Assembly (NCBI GenBank): GCA_002509745.1
Contig: DAWK01000142.1
Span: 3,482-19,327 of the forward strand
Direction of reading: 5' to 3'
From: Methanobacteriaceae archaeon UBA349
GTDB taxonomy: Archaea; Methanobacteriota; Methanobacteria; Methanobacteriales; Methanobacteriaceae
DNA length: 15,846 nucleotides
Shown: piece by piece, positions 6,128 to 14,089 of the stretch
How the letters are laid out: every line of letters starts with the position of its first letter
Position numbering within the stretch: the first letter of the stretch is position 1
Notes under the pieces: generated by a model
Told to the model about the DNA's origin: nothing
The model's input: only the letters and a program-made list of their open reading frames with translations
Database searches by the model: none
Translations under genes and position numbers: made by a program

Positions 6128-8194
6128 TCAAATCCTTTTTTTATATTCTGGTTCGTGGAAATTGATAATAAATTTCGTTCCTTTTTCATTAAATAGTTCC
6201 ATCTCCCCATCTATTTGCTGGACTAACTCGTTAACCAGTTGTAATCCTAATGAGCTTGTATTCTTAAAATCAATATTTTCGGGAAAACCCATTCCATTAT
6301 CACTAATTTCTAATTTAAATTGATCATTATCAAGTTTTTCAAGAATTATATTAATTTTTTTACTTGATTTGTTTTGGAATGCGTATTTTAAACTATTGGA
6401 AACTAATTCATTGATAATCAGTCCCAGAGGCATAACCGTTTCAATACTCATATTATAATTATTTAAATCCATTGTGATATCTAAACTACTGCCATCAAAG
6501 CCGTATGCATATGCAATATCAGCAATTAAATTTTGAACATAGTCTGCGAAGTCTATACTAGATAGATCTTTAGATTGGTACATTCTTTCATGAATTAAGG
6601 CCATGGAATGGATACGATTTTCACTTTCTTTATACTTTTCAAGAATCTCTGGATCATCAATTTCTTCAGATTGTAGGGATAATAAGACCGAGATTATTTG
6701 CAAATTATTTTTAACTCGGTGGTGAATCTCTCTTAATAAAATCTCTTTCTCTTTTAAAGATTCTTTAATCTTGTTTCCAGTTTTTTTATGTTCAGTTATA
6801 TCAATTAAGGATATTAAAACTTCGTCAGCACCCTTCATGAAACTGAAAGTTGCATAAAAATCACGGATTTCTCCTTCTTTATTGATTAAATGGAATTCAT
6901 AATTTTTAAAGTCATTAACATTACTTTCAAGATTCAATTGGTAATCTTGGAGCTTAGTATGATCTTTTTTGGCCATTAAATCCTTTAAATTATTATTTTC
7001 ATTCTTATTTTCTTCATTTAAATTAAAAATCTCTTTAAAATGAGTGTTAGCTAATAGGATATTCATATTTTTATCCAATAAAAGCATAGCAGTACCCGTA
7101 TTTTCAAAAATAGTTTTATACCCTTCTCTACTTTTCTTAAGTTCTATATTTGATTTTTCCAGTGATTTTAACATTTCATTAACTGAAATTGCAAGATTAG
7201 CTAACTCATCATCACCTAAAACTGGTATTCTGCCAGATAGGTCATTACTTTTACCAATGTCTAGAACACTGGATGTGATTTTATCTAGCCTGCGTAGGAG
7301 GTTACGATCCAGATAATTATAAATCAGAAAAGCTGCTACAATTCCGGATATTAATAATGATAAGGCCAGTAGCAATTTGGTTCTTTGAGAGCTTTTATAT
7401 ATGCTTCGGGGCATTTCTACTTTTAAAACGAGGGAGGGTCGTCCGGAAGAACTCCGGAGAATACTATATCCTGTTAAAAAATCATTATTGGTAATTTTTA
7501 GTATAATTGGGGACTGTTTAAGATTAGAATTAGAATTATTAATATTATTAAATACCTCCAGATCCTTAGAAGAATTAACAGGAGTTATAGATAATTCTGA
7601 ATTCTCAGGAAGGCTATTTCCTGCATAGGTATCCAGATAACGGCCCATGATCATATAACCTGGGGACGGGCCTTCTCCCCCACTTCTTAAAACTGGCTTG
7701 GTTACCAGCATTAGTGGTCTTCCATTGATATATATGAATCCAGAGCTTTCTGTAGTATTTTTTTCTTGTAAATACTGTATATAATCCTTAGTAACGTTAT
7801 TTACATTAGAATACATGGGTATTTCTTTTTTTGACTGTAAATTAACGGCTTTTGAAAAAACAATATCTCCTGAATTATTGGTAAAAATTATAAAATTAAT
7901 TTTTAATCTAGAGAAAGTATCATTAATTAGACTACGCTCTTTAAAATTAGTATTATTATCTTTTACAAAATTATAAGCAGCGTCGTACTGGGACCAGTCA
8001 TTAGCAGTATTATTTATAGAATCTAAATCATTATTAAGTGAATTGATCGTGTTTTTGAGTACCATGGTGGCGTACTGGTTTTCGGTATCCTCAGCAGCAT
8101 TGATGAAAAAAAGCTCAGAGATTATAAAAAAACTTAAAATCAGGGAAAGTAATATTAAGGCCATTATAGCAAGTGTTTTTCTTCTTAATTTAAT
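6128..8194 (-). CDS. Membrane sensor histidine kinase (CHASE4-HAMP-PAS-HisKA_2), probable ATT start
   Basis: A 688-residue sensor kinase. Read from ATT at 8194 it begins MKLRRKTLAIMALILL, like other archaeal CHASE4 kinases. TM1 spans about 10-30. An extracytoplasmic CHASE4-type sensor spans about 35-265 (DWSQYDAAYNF near 67). TM2 spans about 273-295. HAMP follows (about 297-350), then PAS (about 358-470). HisKA_2 has EIHHRVKNNLQII with the likely phospho-acceptor at H491. The HATPase has an N box (NELVSNSLKYAF, 595-606), DNGMGFP and SLGLQLV. The ligand is unknown. The conventional ATG (8164) lacks a ribosome binding site and drops the basic KLRRK segment before TM1. No response regulator is adjacent; the nearest is at 14605 on the other strand. 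Confidence 0.92.
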   Translation of the reverse strand: MKLRRKTLAIMALILLSLILSFFIISELFFINAAEDTENQYATMVLKNTINSLNNDLDSINNTANDWSQYDAAYNFVKDNNTNFKERSLINDTFSRLKINFIIFTNNSGDIVFSKAVNLQSKKEIPMYSNVNNVTKDYIQYLQEKNTTESSGFIYINGRPLMLVTKPVLRSGGEGPSPGYMIMGRYLDTYAGNSLPENSELSITPVNSSKDLEVFNNINNSNSNLKQSPIILKITNNDFLTGYSILRSSSGRPSLVLKVEMPRSIYKSSQRTKLLLALSLLISGIVAAFLIYNYLDRNLLRRLDKITSSVLDIGKSNDLSGRIPVLGDDELANLAISVNEMLKSLEKSNIELKKSREGYKTIFENTGTAMLLLDKNMNILLANTHFKEIFNLNEENKNENNNLKDLMAKKDHTKLQDYQLNLESNVNDFKNYEFHLINKEGEIRDFYATFSFMKGADEVLISLIDITEHKKTGNKIKESLKEKEILLREIHHRVKNNLQIISVLLSLQSEEIDDPEILEKYKESENRIHSMALIHERMYQSKDLSSIDFADYVQNLIADIAYAYGFDGSSLDITMDLNNYNMSIETVMPLGLIINELVSNSLKYAFQNKSSKKINIILEKLDNDQFKLEISDNGMGFPENIDFKNTSSLGLQLVNELVQQIDGEMELFNEKGTKFIINFHEPEYKKRI

Positions 8195-8445
8195 TTTATT
8201 TCCCCCATACTTCTTAGTTTTTTTACCCTGATTATTAGATTATTCTAAATGCTTTTTATGGATTTTTAGATGATATTACTTAATTATAGTTTCACTTTTT
8301 TATGAATTATTATGTTTAATTGATTAATAATAGATACTTTTAAATAATTAAATTTTTCCATTTTTTCAAATCATTTTTTAATAATTCGTTTAGTCTATTA
8401 GTTAAAATAGAAAATTTTATATATTCTAATGTTAAAGTTAAGTAT
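8195..8445. other. Intergenic region upstream of the kinase
   Basis: AT-rich spacer holding the kinase promoter (possible minus-strand TATA sites CTATAATTA near 8285 and CATAAAAAG near 8255) and, at 8416-8423, the plus-strand TATA box TTTATATA of the structured RNA candidate. No gene is seen. Confidence 0.45.
8202..8206 (-). promoter_or_regulatory. Ribosome binding site of the sensor kinase
   Basis: GGGGG (8206-8202, minus strand) can pair with the CCUCC of 16S rRNA through one G-U pair and lies 7 nt before ATT 8194, the same spacing as at the other ATT candidate. The frame is open back to a TAA at 8242 with no ATG, GTG or TTG before 8164. Confidence 0.5.
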
Positions 8446-8540
8446 AATTTGGAAATGACCCCCAAGCTGAGTCCGAGTCTCTGACTTTTCACCCCTTTAC
8501 ACAATTTTCCAAATTAGGGCTCAGCTTTTATTTTTATCTA
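8446..8540 (+). ncRNA. Candidate structured non-coding RNA with interleaved stems
   Basis: TTTATATA at 8416-8423 predicts a start at about 8446. The sequence then holds AATTTGGAAA (8446-8455), complementary to TTTCCAAATT (8506-8515), and AAGCTGAGTCC (8464-8474), complementary to GGGCTCAGCTT (8517-8527, one G-U pair). A small hairpin AGTC-TCT-GACT lies at 8476-8486. A T-rich tract follows from 8526. The two long stems are interleaved, so they form either a pseudoknot or two alternative folds, the second resembling a terminator. The block is much richer in C and G than its surroundings. I do not recognise a known family. It is 280 nt before the permease operon, which has its own TATA box, so it is probably independent. 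Confidence 0.55.
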
Positions 8541-8766
8541 TTTTATTGTATTTTTTGTTTTTAATTTTTAATTTAATTCTTATTTTACATTTAAAAAAAT
8601 AAAATAATTCTTCCTAATTAAATAACAGTCCAAGTATTGACTTAATCTTTTTATATTCATCGAAATATAACTTTAAAATCTTTTTTTATATTTTAATTCT
8701 TATTTTCATTGTCGATTTGATTTTAATTATTAAATAATAACTATGGGATAATAAAAAATAAATAAC

Positions 8767-8793
8767 TTTATATATTTAAACTTTTACATTAAA
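8767..8793 (+). promoter_or_regulatory. Promoter of the transport operon
   Basis: TTTATATATTT (8767-8777) is directly followed by AAACTTTTACATTAAA (8778-8793). The predicted start is near 8797, giving a leader of about 24 nt. The same arrangement occurs at 13458, 14010 and, on the minus strand, 15380. Confidence 0.7.
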
Positions 8794-8820
8794 CATTAGT
8801 CTTAGTTTATGGGTGAAACC

Positions 8821-10287
8821 ATGAGAACCTTGTTTAAAAAAAAAGATATTGAAGAATGCTTGCACTGTAAAACAACAGGCGAAAAACTTAAAAGAACATT
8901 AGGACCTTTTCAGTTAATTATTATGGGAATCGGGGCCATAATCGGCGCTGGAATTTTTATAGTGACAGGTATAGGGTCGGCCACCTCTGGACCATCATTA
9001 ATAATCTCATTTATAATAGCAGCCCTGGCCTGTAGTCTCACGGCCCTTTGTTACGCTGAAATGGCTTCTATGATCACTGTTACCGGAGGTATATATACTT
9101 ATACGCAGGTTACCATTGGAGAAATCGGGGCCTGGATAATAGGATGGACCAGCATACTTCAGTACATAATAGCAGGAGCTTCCGTGGCTATTGGATGGTC
9201 ATCATATGTGGTAGGATTTCTAGCATCCATGGGAATGGCTTTACCTGTTTTTTTAACATCTTCTCCCCTCAATGGAGCAGGAATGATAAATTTGCCTGCC
9301 TTTTTAATTATTGTTGTATTAAGTGCCATATTAATAAAAGGAACTCAGGAAAGTGCCAAGATAAATGCTTTTTTTGTCTTTATTAAGCTGGCAGTGATCC
9401 TTCTTTTTGTGGTAGTGGGATACCAGTTTATAAATCCTGCTAATTATCATCCCTTTGCTCCTCATGGGATATCTGGAATATTTCAGGGAGCAGCAATTGT
9501 ATTCTTTGCCTACATAGGATTTGATACTATTGCTTCTGCAGCTGAAGAGACCAAAAATCCACAAAGGGCTCTTCCCATAGGAATTATATGTTCCCTGGCT
9601 GTTTGCTCTTTAATTTATATCGTTGTTACGGGAGTGATGAATGGTATGGTAAATTTCAGTATGTTTGCTAATAGTGAGGCCCCTATAATGCTGGCTTTAC
9701 AATCAGTAGGGGCTAACTGGGCCACAACCATCATAACCATAGGTGCTATTGCTGGTTTGACCACAGTTATTCTGGTTAATTTATTTGTGGTTCCCCGTCT
9801 CATATTTGCCATGTCCCGGGATGAATTGCTTCCTAAGAAATTGACTCATGTGCACAGCAAATTTAACTCCCCAGCAATAAGTATAATCCTGGTGGGAGGA
9901 ATATCTGCCCTGGTCGCTGCATTTTTACCTATGGGAGACATATTTGAACTGGTTAATATTGCAGCTTTATCTGCATTTATTTTTCTAGCTATTTCCGTTA
10001 TTTATCTAAGAAAAAGTCACCCCCACATCCCTCGAAAATTCAAGTGCCCTCTGGTTCCCATAATCCCGGTGGCCTCTATTATTGCCTGCTTGGCTTTAAT
10101 AACACAACTTACTTTTTTAACCATTAAAATATTCGCCGTCTGGTTAATATTGGGTCTGGTAGTCTACTTCGCGTACCGGAAATATAAAAACTCCCGAAAA
10201 GAGGATGATAAAGAAGTAGAAATGGGAGAAACGGATGATGCTATTGTTTTAGGTGCTCTAATACCTGAGAAAGAAACAGGAAAATGA
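8821..10287 (+). CDS. APC-superfamily amino acid permease (CAT family), paralogue 1
   Basis: A 488-residue integral membrane transporter with about 12 helices, of the cationic amino acid transporter (CAT) branch of the APC superfamily. Motifs are GAIIGAGIFIVTG in TM1 (unwound substrate site), CYAEMASMI, and GAAIVFFAYIGFDTIASAAEETKNPQ in TM6, the CAT hallmark. The start is taken at ATG 8821: the upstream in-frame ATG at 8809 overlaps the ribosome binding site GGGTGA (8811-8816), and MRTLFKKK then matches MKRIFAKK of the next gene. K189 in TM5 (FIKLAVILLF) is kept, while position 114 (ILQYIIAGAS) is Gln where paralogue 2 has Glu. The C-terminal tail is hydrophilic. Substrate is unknown; amino acid:H+ symport is likely from the family. 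It is first in an operon with a second permease and a peptide transporter. Confidence 0.92.
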   Translation: MRTLFKKKDIEECLHCKTTGEKLKRTLGPFQLIIMGIGAIIGAGIFIVTGIGSATSGPSLIISFIIAALACSLTALCYAEMASMITVTGGIYTYTQVTIGEIGAWIIGWTSILQYIIAGASVAIGWSSYVVGFLASMGMALPVFLTSSPLNGAGMINLPAFLIIVVLSAILIKGTQESAKINAFFVFIKLAVILLFVVVGYQFINPANYHPFAPHGISGIFQGAAIVFFAYIGFDTIASAAEETKNPQRALPIGIICSLAVCSLIYIVVTGVMNGMVNFSMFANSEAPIMLALQSVGANWATTIITIGAIAGLTTVILVNLFVVPRLIFAMSRDELLPKKLTHVHSKFNSPAISIILVGGISALVAAFLPMGDIFELVNIAALSAFIFLAISVIYLRKSHPHIPRKFKCPLVPIIPVASIIACLALITQLTFLTIKIFAVWLILGLVVYFAYRKYKNSRKEDDKEVEMGETDDAIVLGALIPEKETGK

Positions 10288-10302
10288 ATAATTGGTGAAA
10301 AT

Positions 10303-11811
10303 GTGAAAAGAATTTTTGCCAAAAAACCAATTAATGATTTATCTTCTGATAATAATGATAAAACTTTAAAAAGAAGTATTGGTCCTATTAATCTAATAAT
10401 AATGGGCCTGGGATGTATTATTGGAGCAGGGATATTTATTGTTACTGGTGTGGCCTCAGCCCACTATTCTGGTCCAGCTCTTGTTTTGTCATTTGTTTTA
10501 TCAGCCATTGCCTGTATTTTCACAGCTCTTTGTTATGCCGAGTTCGCCTCCATGATCCCCATATCCGGAAGCGTTTATACTTATACCTATGTGGCCCTGG
10601 GAGAAATTTGGGCCTGGATGATTGGATGGGTCTTAATGTATGAATACCTGATTTCCGCTTCTGCGGTGGCGGTGGGCTGGTCATCATACATAGTAGGATT
10701 ATTTAGCTCAGCCGGAATTATTTTACCCCAAATAATCACTGCACCTCCGGGAACCGGACTTATTAATTTACCCGCACTTTTTATAATTGTTTTATTAACA
10801 GGGATACTAATTCTAGGAGTAAAGGAAAGTACTCGTTTCAATGCTATTATTGTCTTGGTTAATATTGCCATTATTTTGCTATTTGTCATAGTGGGAATAA
10901 ATCACATAAACCCTGCTAATTACCATCCCTTCATGCCTTACGGGTTCTCGGGTGTACTTCAGGGAGCGGCAATGGTATTTTTTGCCTACATAGGATTTGA
11001 TGCTGTTTCTACTGCTGCGGAGGAGACTAAAAATCCGCAAAAAACCATGCCTATTGGAATTATTGGTTCGCTAATAATAAGTTCTATTTTGTATATTGTG
11101 GTAGCTGCGGTTTTAAACGGGATGGTACCCTATAATTTATTAGATACTTCATCTCCAGTTACTTTTGCCCTGAAAAGTGTAGGTGTCAACTGGGCAGCTT
11201 CAATTGTGTCTTTTGGAGCTCTTTTTGGACTTACCTCTGTACTACTAACCAGTCTATTTGGACAGACCAGGATTTTTTATTCCATGTCTCGGGATGGTCT
11301 TTTACCAGAAATATTCTCACATTTACATGAAAGTTTCAGATCGCCGGTGCTTTGTATTCTTATTGTTGGTATTTTAGCAGCCTTAATCGCTGCTTTTTTC
11401 CCTTTAAATGTTATAATTGAACTGGTGAATATTGGTACACTTTCTGCCTTTATTTTTCTGGCCTTATCAATTATTATTCTGAGAAAACAGCACCCAGAAA
11501 TACCCCGGAAATTTAAATGTCCCCTAGTTCCATTAATACCAATTTTGTCCATTGTTTTCTGTTCATTTTTAATATTTCAGTTATCCCATACCACTCTGGA
11601 ACGATTTGGTATTAGTTTATTGATTGGTCTGGCTGTTTATTTTGCTTATGGTATGAAAAATAGTAATCTTAGAGCAAACGATGGAGATTGTAAATTGAAT
11701 ACAAAATTTATGATTAAGTATATTCAAAAATTTATGCAAAAATTAAACTACAGTTATTTTAAAACCATTTTTAATCATATATTCTATTTGAGGGGGTTTA
11801 AAAAATTATAG
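10303..11811 (+). CDS. APC-superfamily amino acid permease (CAT family), paralogue 2
   Basis: A 502-residue tandem paralogue of the preceding permease with the same 12-helix plan: GCIIGAGIFIVTG in TM1, CYAEFASMIPISGSVYTYTY, and GAAMVFFAYIGFDAVSTAAEETKNPQ. It starts at GTG 10303 with GGTGA at 10294-10298, 15 nt after the previous stop. Compared with paralogue 1 it has Glu at 114 (MYEYLISASAVAVGW) but Asn at 187 (VLVNIAIILLF), where paralogue 1 has Lys in TM5. The difference may change substrate or proton coupling. The C-terminal tail after about residue 445 is longer and unlike that of paralogue 1. Its last codons overlap the start of the POT gene, so translation is probably coupled. Confidence 0.92.
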   Translation: MKRIFAKKPINDLSSDNNDKTLKRSIGPINLIIMGLGCIIGAGIFIVTGVASAHYSGPALVLSFVLSAIACIFTALCYAEFASMIPISGSVYTYTYVALGEIWAWMIGWVLMYEYLISASAVAVGWSSYIVGLFSSAGIILPQIITAPPGTGLINLPALFIIVLLTGILILGVKESTRFNAIIVLVNIAIILLFVIVGINHINPANYHPFMPYGFSGVLQGAAMVFFAYIGFDAVSTAAEETKNPQKTMPIGIIGSLIISSILYIVVAAVLNGMVPYNLLDTSSPVTFALKSVGVNWAASIVSFGALFGLTSVLLTSLFGQTRIFYSMSRDGLLPEIFSHLHESFRSPVLCILIVGILAALIAAFFPLNVIIELVNIGTLSAFIFLALSIIILRKQHPEIPRKFKCPLVPLIPILSIVFCSFLIFQLSHTTLERFGISLLIGLAVYFAYGMKNSNLRANDGDCKLNTKFMIKYIQKFMQKLNYSYFKTIFNHIFYLRGFKKL

Positions 11812-13280
11812 GCCATCCTAAAGGATTGTATGTATTATTTTTAACTGAAATGTGGGAGCGTTTTAGTTACTATGGTATGAGAGCTATTCTTTCATTGTAT
11901 ATGCTCCAGGCCCTTTTCTATAATTTCGCCTTTACTTCCACTATATATGGTTATTACACGGGATTGGTCTATTTAACGCCATTGATTGGTGGATATGTGG
12001 CTGATAGGTACTGGGGCAACCGGAAATCTATTATTGCTGGGGGTATTCTCATGGCTCTGGGCCAGTTTTCTCTGGCCTTCAGTAGTTTTCTATACACGCC
12101 ATTAAATAGTATTTCGCATGGATTTTTTAGCTTTAATCATCAGGAAATATTCTTTTTATTAGGCTTGTTTCTACTCATTATAGGTAACGGATTCTTTAAA
12201 CCTAATATTTCTACCATGGTGGGTTCTTTATATGCTAAAAACGATGAAAGAAGAGATTCTGCATTTACTATATTTTATATGGGGATTAATATTGGTGCGC
12301 TCATAGCACCTCTGGTGGTTGGATTACTGGGAGATACAGGTAATCCGGCTGATTTCATGTATGGCTTTCTGGCCGCAGGTGTGGGAATGATAATTGGACT
12401 CACTGTTTTTGTTATAGGTAAGAATAAATATCTCATAACTCCTGATGGTGATTCTGTGGGTGTTACACCAGTACATCAGGTAAATAATCTTCATCCTGAA
12501 TTGTTAATGGATCAAAAAGGATCTTTAAAAGGTAGTACATCAAATCCTTTGAATAATAATAATAATAATAATAAACCATTAACCTTTATTGAAAAGCAGA
12601 GAATTGGAGTAATTTTCATTCTATCCTTTTTTGTCATCTTTTTCTGGACTGCATTTGAACAAGCCGGAGTTTCTTTAACTTTTTTTGCTCAGCAAAATGT
12701 TGATCGAATGGTAGGTATAGTTAATTACATGATTCCGGCCAGCTGGTTCCAATCTGTTAATCCGCTGGCCATACTTCTATTTGCCCCATTATTTGCCCTA
12801 CTATGGCCTATACTTAATTCTAGAAATTTAGAACCATCACTACCTTCAAAAATGGCCATAGGTTTAATCTTTCTTTCGGGAGGATTTTTACTACTTACTT
12901 TACCTGCGGGGATGATTGATGCAGGAACAACTTCAGTTAGTCCACTCTGGCTGGTGGCCATTTATGTAATGATGACTTTTGGTGAGTTATGTTTATCACC
13001 TATTGGATTATCAGCGGTTACTAAACTTTCACCAGCAAGATTTGTTTCTCTTTTGATGGGAGTATGGTTTTTATCTGCTGCTGCATCTAATTTATTGGCC
13101 GGATTTTTGTCATGCCTATATCCCGATCCTTCTAGAACTGTAGTTCCCACCTTATTTGGAATCCCTATTACCGGATTGGAAACTTTTTTCATGATATTCG
13201 TGGCAATGTCGGCTATAGCAGCCATTATTTTATTATTAATCAGAAAAAAACTGGTTAAAATGATGCATGGAATTAAATAA
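11805..13280 (+). CDS. POT/PTR2 family proton-coupled peptide transporter, probable ATT start
   Basis: A 491-residue member of the POT family (major facilitator superfamily), importing di- and tripeptides with protons. It has the ExxER proton motif (E15, E18, R19 in EMWERFSYYG), the first PTR2 signature (GGYVADRYWGNRKSI) and the second (FYMGINIGALIAPLVVG). Length and the two-helix insertion match DtpT-type transporters. The start is uncertain: TTG at 11826 lacks a spaced ribosome binding site and would lose IIGHPKG, which fits the family GHPRGL. The frame opens at a TAA at 11799, leaving ATT 11805 or ATA 11808; GAGGGGG (11790-11796) is 8 nt from the ATT. It overlaps the preceding gene by 7 nt. 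Seven Asn codons fall in the central loop. POT genes are mostly bacterial, so transfer is possible. Confidence 0.92.
   Translation: MIGHPKGLYVLFLTEMWERFSYYGMRAILSLYMLQALFYNFAFTSTIYGYYTGLVYLTPLIGGYVADRYWGNRKSIIAGGILMALGQFSLAFSSFLYTPLNSISHGFFSFNHQEIFFLLGLFLLIIGNGFFKPNISTMVGSLYAKNDERRDSAFTIFYMGINIGALIAPLVVGLLGDTGNPADFMYGFLAAGVGMIIGLTVFVIGKNKYLITPDGDSVGVTPVHQVNNLHPELLMDQKGSLKGSTSNPLNNNNNNNKPLTFIEKQRIGVIFILSFFVIFFWTAFEQAGVSLTFFAQQNVDRMVGIVNYMIPASWFQSVNPLAILLFAPLFALLWPILNSRNLEPSLPSKMAIGLIFLSGGFLLLTLPAGMIDAGTTSVSPLWLVAIYVMMTFGELCLSPIGLSAVTKLSPARFVSLLMGVWFLSAAASNLLAGFLSCLYPDPSRTVVPTLFGIPITGLETFFMIFVAMSAIAAIILLLIRKKLVKMMHGIK
12552..12572 (+). repeat. AAT microsatellite encoding seven Asn in the POT gene
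   Basis: Seven consecutive in-frame AAT codons encode seven Asn (about residues 250-256) in the poorly conserved central cytoplasmic loop. Slippage would add or remove whole residues without a frameshift. Confidence 0.9.
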
Positions 13281-13298
13281 TTTTTTTATTTTTATTTT
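13281..13298 (+). terminator. T-tract terminator of the transport operon
   Basis: T7 followed by ATTTTTATTTT begins directly after the TAA stop of the POT gene. No stem precedes it; T tracts alone terminate archaeal transcription. Confidence 0.6.
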
Positions 13299-13457
13299 AA
13301 AATTGGAAATTTAAAATGAGCAATAATATTGGTCAAAAAGAATATTTGAAGTGAATATGGGCATTATTTAAAAAAATATTTAAAAAAATTTAAAATCTGG
13401 GATTAATTCGCTGATTTTTTATCTTCTTCATTTATTCTTATTTAATTAATAGAAAGA

Positions 13458-13482
13458 TTTAAATATACAAACTTTTACATTA
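13458..13482 (+). promoter_or_regulatory. Promoter of the 68-residue membrane protein
   Basis: TTTAAATATAC (13458-13468) is directly followed by AAACTTTTACATTA (13469-13482), the same arrangement as in the transport operon promoter. The predicted start is about 13488, with a leader of about 39 nt. Confidence 0.65.
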
Positions 13483-13526
13483 TAATTGAGAATAAAAATA
13501 TAGATTTTATAATGAGGTGAAATAAG

Positions 13527-13733
13527 ATGTATGATGGATATCTTCAAGGAATGACATCAGAATCCCTTTTAAAAGCACTGAAAGATCTTCCTTTACTAAT
13601 ATTTGCTATAGGTCTTGGAATTTTGTATTTAACTGTCTGTTTAATGGACTGTATTGTTTGTCGTATTCAGTACTATTCAAAATTAAATTTAAACCGTGTT
13701 AAACATAGAGTTTTTCAATCAGCAAACCATTAA
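13527..13733 (+). CDS. Small single-span membrane protein, unknown function
   Basis: A 68-residue protein starting MYDGYLQGMTSESLLKALK. A strong ribosome binding site, GAGGTGA (13514-13520), is 6 nt upstream of the ATG. Residues about 20-45 form one hydrophobic helix (LPLLIFAIGLGILYLTVCLM) containing or followed by several cysteines (C38, C42, C45). The C-terminus is basic (NLNRVKHRVFQ), suggesting a cytoplasmic tail. The strong promoter and ribosome binding site argue that it is a real gene. I do not recognise the family. The gene stands alone between the transport operon and the regulator operon. Confidence 0.7.
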   Translation: MYDGYLQGMTSESLLKALKDLPLLIFAIGLGILYLTVCLMDCIVCRIQYYSKLNLNRVKHRVFQSANH

Positions 13734-13777
13734 CTATATTTATCAATAATATAATTATTTTTCAAATTATTTTTATA

Positions 13778-13839
13778 TAGTATTTGCAGCAAAGGTAGAT
13801 ATTCCGATTACTCTGACGGGATATCTACCTAAAATACTA
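13778..13839. ncRNA. 62-nt extended stem-loop: candidate small RNA or miniature inverted-repeat element
   Basis: An outer stem TAGTATTT (13778-13785) pairs with AAATACTA (13832-13839). A 7-nt bulge (GCAGCAA) follows. An inner 14-bp stem pairs AGGTAGATATTCCG (13793-13806) with CGGGATATCTACCT (13817-13830), with one G-U pair and a 10-nt loop. A TATA-like TATAA centred near 13752 predicts a plus-strand start at about 13778, the base of the outer stem. No T run follows. The rest of 13734-14009 is AT-rich with nothing else recognisable. Confidence 0.5.
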
Positions 13840-14009
13840 AAAATAAACAATATCAATAACTTAATTTTAGATGATAATTTCCTTTTAATCAATTAATCCA
13901 GGATTATTATAATTTATTTCACCCAAAAACAAATAATATCTTATTTTTAATTTATATTCTTTTTAATAGCCCTATCAAATAAAATTATTTTTATATATTT
14001 AAAGAATAA

Positions 14010-14032
14010 TTTATATATTAAAACTTTTAAAT
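14010..14032 (+). promoter_or_regulatory. Promoter of the regulator operon
   Basis: TTTATATATTA (14010-14020) is directly followed by AAACTTTTAAAT (14021-14032), matching the promoters at 8767 and 13458. The predicted start near 14040 gives a leader of about 50 nt. A second TATA box (TTTATATATTT, about 13990-14000) lies just upstream. Confidence 0.65.
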
Positions 14033-14089
14033 CTTTATTTAATAATTTAGTAAAGAAATTAAAGATAAATTATAGTAAAGGGGATATCC

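Noticed and set aside
7044..7628. Plus-strand open frames inside the sensor kinase
   Set aside because: They are antisense to conserved kinase domains and show no independent coding signals.
8446..8540. Box C/D guide RNA (CTGA motifs at 8467-8470 and 8481-8484)
   Set aside because: No convincing UGAUGA C or C' box is present and the CTGA motifs fall within stems, so the C/D architecture is not met.
8809..8820. Upstream ATG at 8809 as start of the first permease
   Set aside because: It overlaps the ribosome binding site GGGTGA, which serves ATG 8821; the resulting N-terminus matches the paralogue.
10587..10889. 100-codon open frame on the minus strand inside the second permease
   Set aside because: It lies opposite conserved transmembrane coding sequence and has no ribosome binding site or recognisable product.
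13778..13839. tRNA or intrinsic terminator
   Set aside because: There is no cloverleaf, T-loop or acceptor end, and no T run follows the hairpin on either strand.
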